Assembly: GCF_022095675.1 (NCBI RefSeq)
Contig: NZ_JAHYSG010000183.1
Coordinates: 1-14,795, forward strand
Length of the DNA: 14,795 nucleotides
Reading direction: 5' to 3'
Origin: Dactylosporangium sp. AC04546
Lineage (GTDB): Bacteria; Actinomycetota; Actinomycetes; Mycobacteriales; Micromonosporaceae
Below the pieces are notes generated by a model. It did not search any database and was not told where the DNA came from. It saw nothing but the letters and a program-made list of their open reading frames with translations. The position numbers and the translations under genes are program-made. This document shows positions 7,156-13,244 of this stretch, one piece after another (positions within the stretch are counted from its first letter, which is position 1; every line of letters begins with the position of its first letter).

Positions 7156-8052
7156 ATGTATGATGGATCACTGCGGGACTGGTTGGAGCGCGTCGCGCTG
7201 CCCGGGCAGCGGGTCACCAGCGCCCGGCCCATGGCCGGCGGCTACAGCAACGACAACGCCCTGCTCACCACGGCCGGCGGCGGCGCGTACGTCCTGCGGC
7301 GGTACCGGCGCGCCAACACCTGCCCGGTCGAGACGGCCCTCGCCCGCCGCCTGGCCGGCGTCGTCCCGGTCGCCGAGGTGGTCGCCGCGGACGAGACCGG
7401 GGCGGACGCCGGCGAGCCGGTCCTGCTGTCGGTGTACGTGCCCGGCCGCCCGCTGGGCGAGCTGCTGTCCGGTACCGGCGCGGCCGGCCTCGGCCGCGCG
7501 GCCGGCACCACCCTGGCCCGCGCCGGCACGGCGACGTTCCCCGCGCCGGGGTTCTTCACCGACGGTCGCCTGGAGCCCGGCCCGGCCGAGCCGACCGCCG
7601 GCCTGGACGCCTTCGTCGACCGCTGCCTGCGCGAGGGCAACGCGGCCGGCCACCTCTCCGGCGCCGAACAGTGCTCCCTGCGCCGCCTCGCCGAACGCAC
7701 GGCGCCGGAGCTGGCCGTGCTGCACGGCAGCCGGCAACTGGTGCACGGCGACTACAACCCGAAGAACCTGCTCGCCGCGGATGGGCGGGTCGTGGCCGTG
7801 CTCGACTGGGAGTTCGCGTTCAGCAGCTCCCCGCTGTACGACATCGGCAACATGCTGCGCGACCCGCGCCCTTCCGGCTTCGCGGAGGCGTTCGTGGCGG
7901 GCTTCCGCGACGGCGGCGGGGAGCTGCCCGACGACTGGCGCCGCCTGAGCCGGGCCCTGGACCTGTACTCGCTCGCCGACCTGCTGACCCGGCCACCGAC
8001 GCACCGGTACTTCGCCCGCGCGGTCGAACGGATCCGGGCCCTGCTCGCCTGA
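7156..8052 (+). CDS. Aminoglycoside-phosphotransferase-fold (APH) small-molecule kinase
   Basis: A 298-residue protein of the APH/choline-kinase-like family. Seen: the catalytic loop HGDYNPKN (H197, catalytic Asp199, Asn204) and the metal-binding DWE (Asp217), followed by PLYDIGNMLR, the usual APH continuation. The N-lobe has GGYSNDNALL as nucleotide loop and VLRRYRR with a likely ATP-contacting residue. APH-fold enzymes phosphorylate hydroxyls on aminoglycosides, choline, homoserine or other small molecules, so resistance should not be assumed. ATG at 7156 has AGGA five bases upstream inside the dyad at 7138-7153. It is divergent from the SolA-like/LLM operon and may share its control. It converges on the SDR gene, 28 bases away, with no obvious hairpin between. 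Confidence 0.85.
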   Translation: MYDGSLRDWLERVALPGQRVTSARPMAGGYSNDNALLTTAGGGAYVLRRYRRANTCPVETALARRLAGVVPVAEVVAADETGADAGEPVLLSVYVPGRPLGELLSGTGAAGLGRAAGTTLARAGTATFPAPGFFTDGRLEPGPAEPTAGLDAFVDRCLREGNAAGHLSGAEQCSLRRLAERTAPELAVLHGSRQLVHGDYNPKNLLAADGRVVAVLDWEFAFSSSPLYDIGNMLRDPRPSGFAEAFVAGFRDGGGELPDDWRRLSRALDLYSLADLLTRPPTHRYFARAVERIRALLA

Positions 8053-8080
8053 GGTGCTGCAGCGGGAGGCGGGGCGATGG

Positions 8081-8806
8081 TCACCGGGTCGTGTGGGCGC
8101 CGCCGTTGACGTGCAGGGTCTGGCCGGTGATGTGCCGGGCACCGGGGGAGGCGAGGAACCAGGCCGTCTCGGCGATGTCGTCGGGCCGGCCCGGCCGCTT
8201 GTTGTGCGTCGCGTCGACGAGCGCGGTCCGGCGCTGCTCGCTGAGCCGGCCGTGGAAGAAGCCGGTCTCGGCGATGTAGCCCGGTGCGATCAGGTTCGCG
8301 GTGAGGCCGCGGGGGCCGACCGTGGACGACAGCCCGGCCGTCCACGCGGCCAGGGCCGCCTTGGCCGCGCCGTAGGACGTCGTGGCGTACTCGGCGCCGA
8401 TGGACCCGATGGTGATGATCGAGCCGCCGGGGCGCAGCCTGCCGAGCACGGCGGTGGTCGTCAGGACCGCGCTGATCAGGTTGGCGTCGAGGTTGGCCTG
8501 CCAGGCGGCCGCCACGGCCGCCAGATCGCCCTCCGGCGGGGCCGGCCTCGTCAGGTCGGTGTTGCCGCCGGCCACGTTGGCCACCACGTCGAGCTCCGGG
8601 CCCAGCTCGCCGGCCATCCGGGCCACCGCACGCGGGTCGGTCGCGTCGCACGGCAGCGCCCGCGCGCCGAGCTCGGCGGCCGCGGCGGTGAGCCGGTCAC
8701 CGTCCCGGCCGGTGATGACCACGGTGTCGCCCGCCGCCCGGAACCGGGCGGCGACCGCCCTGCCGATGCCGGTGCCGCCGCCGGTGACCAGCACGATGCG
8801 ACCCAT
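8081..8806 (-). CDS. Short-chain dehydrogenase/reductase (SDR)
   Basis: A 241-residue classical SDR. Seen: TGGGTGIG (8-15) for NAD(P) binding, NVAG (77-80), Ser135 in TIGSIG, YxxxK as Tyr145 and Lys149 (SYGAAK), and IAPGYI after the active site. Length and motif order fit FabG-like reductases acting on a keto or hydroxy group; the substrate cannot be told. Arg34 after the second strand (ITGRDGDR) suggests an NADPH preference (inference). ATG at 8806 is preferred to GTG at 8815, because the GTG overlaps the GGAGG ribosome binding site that lies 8 bases before the ATG. Divergent from a MarR gene across a 40-bp palindrome, so it is very likely the regulator's main target. Confidence 0.9.
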   Translation of the reverse strand: MGRIVLVTGGGTGIGRAVAARFRAAGDTVVITGRDGDRLTAAAAELGARALPCDATDPRAVARMAGELGPELDVVANVAGGNTDLTRPAPPEGDLAAVAAAWQANLDANLISAVLTTTAVLGRLRPGGSIITIGSIGAEYATTSYGAAKAALAAWTAGLSSTVGPRGLTANLIAPGYIAETGFFHGRLSEQRRTALVDATHNKRPGRPDDIAETAWFLASPGARHITGQTLHVNGGAHTTR

Positions 8807-8814
8807 CGGTACCA

Positions 8815-8854
8815 CCTCCGCTGCTACGTTTAGACCTAAACATAGCAGCGGAGG
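8815..8854. promoter_or_regulatory. 40-bp MarR-type palindrome containing both ribosome binding sites
   Basis: Arms CCTCCGCTGCTA and TAGCAGCGGAGG (12 bp, perfect) enclose GTTTAG-AC-CTAAAC, with one unpaired base on each side of the inner repeat. The TTTAG-N2-CTAAA core is of the size bound by MarR dimers. The outer ends are the GGAGG ribosome binding sites of the SDR gene (left, leftward) and the MarR gene (right). The layout predicts that MarR represses both genes. Confidence 0.8.
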
Positions 8855-8860
8855 GATGCG

Positions 8861-9385
8861 ATGGCCGACGACTACCCGATGGGACCGCCCTCGACCTGGC
8901 CCGCGGCGGAGATCGCCGCGGCCTGGGAGCGCGAGCTGCCCGGCGTGCGGACGGGCTCGATCGAGGTCATCACGCCGCTGTGGCGGATCGCGAAGGTCCT
9001 CGCCGACGACCGGCGCCGCACGCTGACCCGGCTCGGCGTCGACCCGTCCACGCTCGACCTGCTCAGCGTGATCCGCCGGTCCGGGCCGCCGTACGAGCTG
9101 ACGACCCGCGAGATCACCCGCCGCACGCTGATCACCGCGGGCGCGGTCTCACAACGCGTCGCCCGCGCCGAGCGGGCCGGCCTGGTCGAGCGCGCACCGT
9201 CGGCCGCCTCCCGCCGGGCCGTCGCGGTCCGGCTGACCGCGGCCGGCCACGAGCTCATCGAGGCCACGGTGCGCGAGCTGCTCGACCACGAGGCCGAGCA
9301 GCTGACCGCGCTCACCGACGCCGAACGCACGACCCTCGTCGGCCTGCTCGCCCGGCTCGAACAGTCGCTGGTCGAGCCCGACTGA
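8861..9385 (+). CDS. MarR family transcriptional regulator
   Basis: A 174-residue winged-helix regulator. Residues about 35-165 follow the MarR plan: a helical N-terminus (PLWRIAKVLADDRR), LTTREITRRTLITAGAVSQRVARAERAGLVER as helix-turn-helix and recognition helix, SRRAVAVRLTAAGHELI as the wing, and a C-terminal dimer helix ending ARLEQSL. The N-terminal extension is somewhat longer than in typical 140-150-residue members. ATG at 8861 has GGAGGG 5 bases upstream. Divergent from the SDR gene over a palindrome that should be its operator. MarR proteins usually release DNA on binding a phenolic or other small ligand, which here may be the SDR substrate or product (inference). A GC-rich hairpin follows the gene. 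Confidence 0.9.
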   Translation: MADDYPMGPPSTWPAAEIAAAWERELPGVRTGSIEVITPLWRIAKVLADDRRRTLTRLGVDPSTLDLLSVIRRSGPPYELTTREITRRTLITAGAVSQRVARAERAGLVERAPSAASRRAVAVRLTAAGHELIEATVRELLDHEAEQLTALTDAERTTLVGLLARLEQSLVEPD

Positions 9386-9389
9386 CCAG

Positions 9390-9413
9390 CCCGCGCTGAT
9401 CGCCCCGCGCGGG
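9390..9413 (+). terminator. Candidate U-less terminator after the MarR gene
   Basis: CCCGCGC and GCGCGGG pair as a 7-bp stem over a 10-base loop, 4 bases after the MarR stop; an alternative fold is the self-palindrome CCCCGCGCGGGG at 9403-9414. There is no T-run, which is common in actinobacteria. Confidence 0.4.
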
Positions 9414-9430
9414 GGATGACTCGCTCCTCC

Positions 9431-9448
9431 TATCTACGATAGTAGATA
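9431..9448. promoter_or_regulatory. TATCTAC-N4-GTAGATA operator-like dyad before the Spo0M-like gene
   Basis: A perfect 7-bp inverted repeat with GATA spacer, in an AT-rich patch between the MarR hairpin and the Spo0M-like gene. TACGAT inside it could be the -10 box, giving a leader of about 70 bases. The CTAC-N4-GTAG core resembles BlaI/MecI-type dyads (recall only). It differs from the MarR palindrome, so a second regulator is implied. Confidence 0.5.
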
Positions 9449-9515
9449 AGGGATGTGCTTGCCTGCCGGGCCCGGTCGTCGCCCGGGGCGGTGCCAGGAC
9501 GCTCGGGAGGCCGGT

Positions 9516-10202
9516 GTGGAGACGATGTCGATGGTCGTCGCGGAGCTCCACGAGCCGTGCGTGCGGCCCGGAACGATGGCGCCGGGCCGGCTGCATGTCG
9601 TCGCCGGTGCCCGGGTGGTCGACGTCGAGAAGGCTGTGCTCGGCGTCGCGACCGGCACCGGATCGACGGTGATCCGCCACCAGGTCGCCGGCCGCTTCGG
9701 CCTGCCGGCGCGGCGGTCGAGGTCGATCCCGTTCCTGCTGCCGATCCCCTGGGAGACCCCGGTGAGCTGGCCGGAAGCCCCGGCGGTGCTCACGCTCCGC
9801 ACGCGGGTCGCCGTCGCCGGCGGCCCGGCCGTGGACACCGCGGCGGACCTCGAGGTCCACCCGACGCTCGCGCACCACCGGCTCGTGCGCGCCGTGACCG
9901 CGGCCGGCTTCGGCCTCCTGCGCTCCGGCCTGGCGTTCACGCCCCTGCCGGGCGTGCGGCGCAGCATGCCGTACTTCCAGGATCTCACCTTCCAGTCGCA
10001 CCGGCCGTCCGGCGGCGGGGTGCGGGTGGCGGTCGTCGCCAATCCGGTCGGTCTCGACGCGGTCGTCACCGCCGCCGGGCGGCGTCGCCTGGTCGCCGTC
10101 CGGCACGACGACGAGCAGGCGGCGCTGCGGCGGCTCACCGAGTGGCTGCGGTTCGCAGTTGCCGCCGAGTGGCAGTTGCAGCGTTGTCGCGTGCGTACAT
10201 GA
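9516..10202 (+). CDS. Spo0M-like sporulation-control family protein (arrestin-like fold)
   Basis: A 228-residue protein of the Spo0M family, named for a Bacillus subtilis protein that affects sporulation. Seen: CVRPGTMAPGRLHV at the N-terminus; VAGRFGLPARRSRSIPFLLPIPWETP, matching the family's conserved VAGxF and PFxLPxPWETP segment; a VHP motif; and GVRRSMPYFQDLTF, matching its QTLPFYQEIEF-like motif. B. subtilis Spo0M has about 258 residues, so this is short, mainly at the N-terminus. GTG at 9516 is chosen because GGGAGG precedes it at good spacing and the family pattern begins soon after; an ATG at 9453 would add 21 Arg/Gly/Pro-rich residues with only AAGGG touching it. The stop overlaps an ATG of the CDF frame (ATGA at 10199-10202), so coupled expression is possible. 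Biochemical role unknown; probably cytosolic. Confidence 0.72.
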   Translation: METMSMVVAELHEPCVRPGTMAPGRLHVVAGARVVDVEKAVLGVATGTGSTVIRHQVAGRFGLPARRSRSIPFLLPIPWETPVSWPEAPAVLTLRTRVAVAGGPAVDTAADLEVHPTLAHHRLVRAVTAAGFGLLRSGLAFTPLPGVRRSMPYFQDLTFQSHRPSGGGVRVAVVANPVGLDAVVTAAGRRRLVAVRHDDEQAALRRLTEWLRFAVAAEWQLQRCRVRT

Positions 10203-10206
10203 GCAC
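10191..10206. promoter_or_regulatory. GTGC-N8-GCAC dyad at the CDF promoter (candidate ArsR operator, copy 1)
   Basis: A 16-bp element with arms GTGC and GCAC, ending one base before a TATCAT -10 box. Inverted, the copy at 11282-11297 matches it at 13 of 16 positions (consensus GTGCRTACAYRAGCAC) and all three differences are transitions. It lies between the -35 and -10 regions, where binding should block initiation. Confidence 0.6.
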
Positions 10207-10207
10207 A

Positions 10208-10213
10208 TATCAT
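10208..10213 (+). promoter_or_regulatory. Probable -10 box (TATCAT) of a leaderless CDF transcript
   Basis: TATCAT ends 6 bases before the ATG at 10220, which would put the transcript start at or next to that ATG. A TTGTCG at 10183-10188 could be the -35, at a slightly long 19-base spacing. Confidence 0.5.
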
Positions 10214-10219
10214 GGGCAG

Positions 10220-11254
10220 ATGAGCCACGAGCACCCGCACGACCACGGTCACGACCACCACGGCCGCTCGGCAGGAGCGGCCCGGGCGGCCTGGCGGCAT
10301 CGGCTCGGGCACCTGCTGAAGCCCCACTCGCACGACGCGGCGGACAAGGTGGACCGCGCGATGGAGTCGTCGCGGGACGGCATGCGGGCGCTGTGGGTCT
10401 CGCTGCTCGTGCTCGGGGCGACCGCCGCGCTGCAGGTGGTCATCGTCCTGGTGTCCGGCTCCGTCGCGCTGCTCGGCGACACGCTGCACAACGTCGCCGA
10501 CGCGCTCACCGCGGTACCGCTCGGCATCGCGTTCCTCCTCGGCCGGCGGGTGGCGAACCGGCGGTACACCTACGGCTACGGCCGCGCCGAGGACCTCGCC
10601 GGCATCTTCATCGTGCTCACCATCGCCGCGTCCGCCGGGTTCGCCGCGTACGAGGCGGTGGACCGGCTGCTGCACCCGGCCGACGTGACGCACCTGCCCT
10701 GGGTGGCGGCGGCCAGCGTGATCGGGTTCGTGGGCAACGAGGTCGTCGCGCGGTACCGCATCCTCGTCGGCCGCCGGATCGGCTCGGCGGCCCTCGTCGC
10801 GGACGGCCTGCACGCCCGCACCGACGGATTCACCTCCCTCGCCGTGCTCCTCGGCGCGGGCGGCGTGGCGCTGGGCTGGCGGTGGGCCGACCCGGTCGTC
10901 GGGCTGGCCATCACCGCCGCCATCCTCTTCGTCCTCAAGGACGCGGCCCGGGAGGTGTACCGCAGGCTGATGGACTCCGTCGACCCCGCGCTGGTCGACA
11001 CCGCGGAGCAGGCCCTCGCCGGCACCCCGGGCGTGCTCGGCGTGCCGGCGCTGCGGATGCGCTGGATCGGCCACCGCCTGCACGCCGAGACCGACCTGCT
11101 GGTGGCCGGCACGCTGTCGGTCGTGGAGGCGCACGCCATCGCCGTGGAGGCCGAGCACCGGCTGCTGCACGCCGTCCCGCGGCTCACCGGCGCCACCATC
11201 CACACCGATCCGGACGCCGCCGAGATCCACGCCGTCGTCGCCCACCACAGATAG
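10220..11254 (+). CDS. Cation diffusion facilitator (CDF) family metal exporter with His-rich N-terminus
   Basis: A 344-residue proton-coupled divalent metal exporter of the cytoplasmic membrane. The cytosolic N-terminus has seven His within MSHEHPHDHGHDHHG, a likely metal-capture tail. Six helices follow from about residue 60. The two transport-site motifs are intact: H90-N-V-A-D94 in helix 2 and H198-A-R-T-D202 in helix 5. RYTYGYGRAEDLAG and the helix-5 context resemble mycobacterial CDF Rv2025c, the reported target of the Ni/Co sensor KmtR, so Ni, Co or Zn are likely substrates (inference). The C-terminal cytosolic domain (from about 260) has the usual alpha-beta fold ending in VVAHHR. ATG at 10220 is chosen for its -10 box and the His-rich start; an in-frame ATG at 10199 overlapping the Spo0M-like stop adds 7 residues. 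The ArsR gene follows 33 bases on. Confidence 0.92.
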   Translation: MSHEHPHDHGHDHHGRSAGAARAAWRHRLGHLLKPHSHDAADKVDRAMESSRDGMRALWVSLLVLGATAALQVVIVLVSGSVALLGDTLHNVADALTAVPLGIAFLLGRRVANRRYTYGYGRAEDLAGIFIVLTIAASAGFAAYEAVDRLLHPADVTHLPWVAAASVIGFVGNEVVARYRILVGRRIGSAALVADGLHARTDGFTSLAVLLGAGGVALGWRWADPVVGLAITAAILFVLKDAAREVYRRLMDSVDPALVDTAEQALAGTPGVLGVPALRMRWIGHRLHAETDLLVAGTLSVVEAHAIAVEAEHRLLHAVPRLTGATIHTDPDAAEIHAVVAHHR

Positions 11255-11273
11255 GAACGCACGGCGCCCGCAG

Positions 11274-11279
11274 TACAAT
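11274..11279 (+). promoter_or_regulatory. Probable -10 box (TACAAT) of the ArsR gene
   Basis: TACAAT lies 8 bases before GTG 11288 and shares a TAnnATGGG run with the CDF promoter (TATCATGGG). Spacing suggests a leaderless or nearly leaderless transcript. No clear -35 is seen. Confidence 0.45.
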
Positions 11280-11281
11280 GG

Positions 11282-11297
11282 GTGCTTGTGTATGCAC
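11282..11297. promoter_or_regulatory. GTGC-N8-GCAC dyad over the ArsR start (candidate ArsR operator, copy 2, inverted)
   Basis: GTGC, 8 bases, GCAC; its reverse complement matches the CDF dyad at 13 of 16 positions. It covers the predicted transcript and translation start of the ArsR gene, as expected for autorepression. Confidence 0.6.
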
Positions 11298-11638
11298 GTG
11301 ACGACGCTCCGCCGGACGGTGACGGAGCGCCCACCGACGCGCAGGTCGACGTGGCCGTGACGGCCTTGCGGATGCTGGCCGACCCGACCCGGCTGCGCCT
11401 GCTGTGGGCGCTGCGCGACGGCGAGCACGACGTCACCACGCTGACGGCGGCCGTCGGCGCCGCGCGCCCGGCGGTGTCGCAGCATCTCGCCAAGCTGCTC
11501 CTCGCGGGCCTGGTCAGCACCCGCCGGGACGGCCGGCGGGTGCTCTACCGGGCCGCCGGCGGCCACGTCCGCCGGCTCGTGGCCGAGGCGTTGTACGCGG
11601 CCGACCATCACCTGACCGGGGCGCCGGAGCACGACTGA
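11288..11638 (+). CDS. ArsR/SmtB family metal-sensing repressor, KmtR-like
   Basis: A 116-residue winged-helix repressor. Helices run from VAVTALRMLADPTRLRLLWAL; the DNA-reading part is AVSQHLAKLLLAGLVSTRRDGRRVLYR. The CxC alpha-3 metal site of CadC-type members is absent. In the C-terminal helix and tail, His93, Asp106, His107, His115 and Asp116 have the same spacing (0, +13, +14, +22, +23) as the reported KmtR ligands His88, Glu101, His102, His110 and His111, with two acidic changes or swaps. Ni/Co sensing is therefore likely, though Asp at +23 might shift the metal. GTG 11288 (VYARDD) is chosen because it follows a -10 box and resembles the start I recall for KmtR; GTG 11282 adds two residues. 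It should repress itself and the upstream CDF. Its 3' end overlaps the convergent acyltransferase gene by 31 bases. Confidence 0.85.
   Translation: MYARDDAPPDGDGAPTDAQVDVAVTALRMLADPTRLRLLWALRDGEHDVTTLTAAVGAARPAVSQHLAKLLLAGLVSTRRDGRRVLYRAAGGHVRRLVAEALYAADHHLTGAPEHD
11305..11329 (+). repeat. 7-bp hairpin inside the first codons of the ArsR gene
   Basis: CGCTCCG and CGGAGCG pair over an 11-base loop, a few codons after the start. In a leaderless transcript such a stem could slow initiation, or it may be chance in GC-rich sequence. Confidence 0.25.
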
Positions 11639-12798
11639 CGGCGGACCCGCCAGTGCTTCAGGGCCAGGGCCCGGCGCTCGACCAGGTGCCACGACGCGGC
11701 CGCGACGGCGGCCGTGAACAGCAGGCTCAGCGCCGTGTACGCCGCGTACCCCCACCGGTTCAGCCCGAACGCCGACAGCAGCTGCTGCACGACGAAGCCG
11801 TAGATGTAGATGCCGTACGAGTAGTCGTTGACCGCGCCGACGCGGCGCAGCCGCCGCGGCGCCCGGACCGCCGCCCACACCAGCAGGTAGGCGAGGGCCG
11901 GGAAGCCGGCGACGAAGAAGCCGCCGAGCAGCAGTGTGGCGGCGAGCGTCGCGAGGCAGGCGAGGGCGAGCCCGTCGTGGATCGGGACGCGCTCGCGGTA
12001 CATCTCGATGGTGGCACCGGTCAGGAACAGCGCACCGAGGTAGATGAGCCACTGCACAGAGACGCTGCCGACCAGCGGCGCGACGATCGCCGCGTAGTGC
12101 TCGGCCGGCGGGCCGGTGAGGGTCCAGCCGCGGGCCTGGTCGGCCAGGATGAACGCGTAGAGCACGGCGGCGGTCGCCGGCACGACCCAGCGAGCGCGGC
12201 GCAGCACGGCGGTCGCGGCGAGCGCGGCGACGGCGGCGTAGCAGGCCGACTCGTAGACGAGCGACCACAGCGCGCCGTCGAAGACGCTGCTGCCGCCGAT
12301 CGCCCGGCCCCACGGCGAGCCGGCGAGCAGGTCCTGGATGCCGTACTGGCGCACGCCGGTGAACCAGTTGCCGACGACGTACTGCACCGGCCCCTTCGGC
12401 CCGTCCCAGAACCCGTCCAGGGTGCCCCGCTCGCGCAGCGCGACGGCCGGCGCGGCGACGAAGGCGGTGACGAGCAGGCACACCCACAGCCCGGGCAGGA
12501 TACGCAGCGCCCGGTGCCAGGCGAACCGCCCGACGCTCGTGCGCCGGGCGGAGCGGGTGATGAGCAGCCCGGAGATGACGAAGAAGCCGAAGACCGCGAG
12601 GGTGCCGATGTTGGTCTGGTCGCGGAACAGGCTCTGGCCGAGGTCCTCCCAGCCGTAGCCGAGCGACGTGGCGTGGGCGACGACGACCGCGACGGCGAGG
12701 CCGAGGCGGATGGCACCGATGCCGTTGTCGCGGCCGTTCCATTGTCCGGCGAGGGTGCCGTGCGCGAGGCGGTACCGCCCGGCGGCGGATGCGGGCAT
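11608..12798 (-). CDS. Acyltransferase-3 family membrane protein (OafA/NodX-like)
   Basis: A 396-residue multi-pass protein of the acyltransferase-3 family, which adds acetyl or other acyl groups to sugars, peptidoglycan, lipids or antibiotics at the cytoplasmic membrane. Seen: the opening NGIGAIRLGLAVAVVVAHAT, with the conserved Arg and His of this family; FGFFVISGLLITRS, the typical second-helix motif; RALRILPGLWV; LWSLVYE in the middle; and a late SYGIYIYGFVVQQ, the usual penultimate-helix signature. About ten helices are expected. No exported SGNH domain is fused. ATG at 12798 has AGGAG 7 bases upstream. It stands in the direction of the HupE operon but a hairpin separates them, so it is probably its own unit. 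Acceptor unknown. Its last 31 bases overlap the convergent ArsR gene. Confidence 0.88.
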   Translation of the reverse strand: MPASAAGRYRLAHGTLAGQWNGRDNGIGAIRLGLAVAVVVAHATSLGYGWEDLGQSLFRDQTNIGTLAVFGFFVISGLLITRSARRTSVGRFAWHRALRILPGLWVCLLVTAFVAAPAVALRERGTLDGFWDGPKGPVQYVVGNWFTGVRQYGIQDLLAGSPWGRAIGGSSVFDGALWSLVYESACYAAVAALAATAVLRRARWVVPATAAVLYAFILADQARGWTLTGPPAEHYAAIVAPLVGSVSVQWLIYLGALFLTGATIEMYRERVPIHDGLALACLATLAATLLLGGFFVAGFPALAYLLVWAAVRAPRRLRRVGAVNDYSYGIYIYGFVVQQLLSAFGLNRWGYAAYTALSLLFTAAVAAASWHLVERRALALKHWRVRRQSCSGAPVR

Positions 12799-12832
12799 GC
12801 GAAAGCTCCTAGTGGCGGGAAAACGTGGGTCA

Positions 12833-12856
12833 GGACACGTCGCGAGCGCCGTGTCC
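12833..12856 (-). terminator. Terminator-like hairpin after the HupE operon
   Basis: GGACACG and CGTGTCC form a perfect 7-bp stem over 10 bases, starting 2 bases after the stop of the small His-rich gene (leftward). A short TTTT follows about 10 bases later. It separates the HupE operon from the acyltransferase gene. Confidence 0.55.
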
Positions 12857-12858
12857 GC

Positions 12859-13239
12859 CTACGTCCGCCACACCTGCAGGTGCGCCTGGTCAGGTCCGCC
12901 CGGGTCCCGCTCCGGCACGGGCACGGGCGCCGGCCGGGCGACGACGCCGGGCGTCGGCGCGGTGAACGTCGCGGGAGCGGTGAAGAGCTTCGGTTGCTGC
13001 TGGTGTACCGGGGCGCCGGCCGTGTGCAGCAGACGGTGGCGCTGGTGGGAGTGCTCGTCATGCGTGCTGCGCGGCTCGTGCTCGGCCGTCACCGGCTGCC
13101 CGGCGGCGTGGCCCAGGGCCAGATGCGCCGACTGCGCGGTGGCGATGGGGGTGAGCAGCAACGAGACGAGCAGCAGGACGGCGAGCCCGGCGGGAGCCAT
13201 CCAGGCACCCCGCCGGGCGACGGTACATACGGGCGGCAT
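12859..13239 (-). CDS. Small His-rich exported protein
   Basis: A 126-residue protein of no family I recognise. Residues about 14-36 are a hydrophobic stretch (MAPAGLAVLLLVSLLL) after RR, followed by ATAQS, a reasonable signal-peptide cleavage site. The mature part of about 90 residues has ten His, densest in EHEPRSTHDEHSHQRHRLLH, then a Pro/Ala-rich tail. It should be outside the membrane, or anchored to it, and could bind divalent metal. ATG at 13239 is 5 bases after the HupE stop, so the two are co-transcribed; ATG 13200 would start right at the hydrophobic segment and is an alternative. A role as an extracytoplasmic metal chaperone for the HupE-like protein is inference. Base use matches its neighbours, and the frame is open over its full length. 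Confidence 0.6.
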   Translation of the reverse strand: MPPVCTVARRGAWMAPAGLAVLLLVSLLLTPIATAQSAHLALGHAAGQPVTAEHEPRSTHDEHSHQRHRLLHTAGAPVHQQQPKLFTAPATFTAPTPGVVARPAPVPVPERDPGGPDQAHLQVWRT

Positions 13240-13244
13240 CGGGC

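Noticed and set aside
7156..8052. Aminoglycoside resistance gene
   Set aside because: The fold is APH, but this family includes many metabolic kinases. Nothing in the sequence fixes an antibiotic substrate and the neighbours are metabolic, so only the fold is claimed.
10198..10214. CATGA-N7-TCATG dyad at the CDF start as the ArsR operator
   Set aside because: It has short arms and no counterpart at the ArsR promoter; the overlapping GTGC-N8-GCAC dyad is present at both promoters and is the better candidate.
9434..12742. A very long (1102-codon) leftward open frame across the Spo0M, CDF, ArsR and acyltransferase region
   Set aside because: It is an open antisense frame caused by high G+C; its residues are low-complexity and real genes with motifs occupy other frames throughout.
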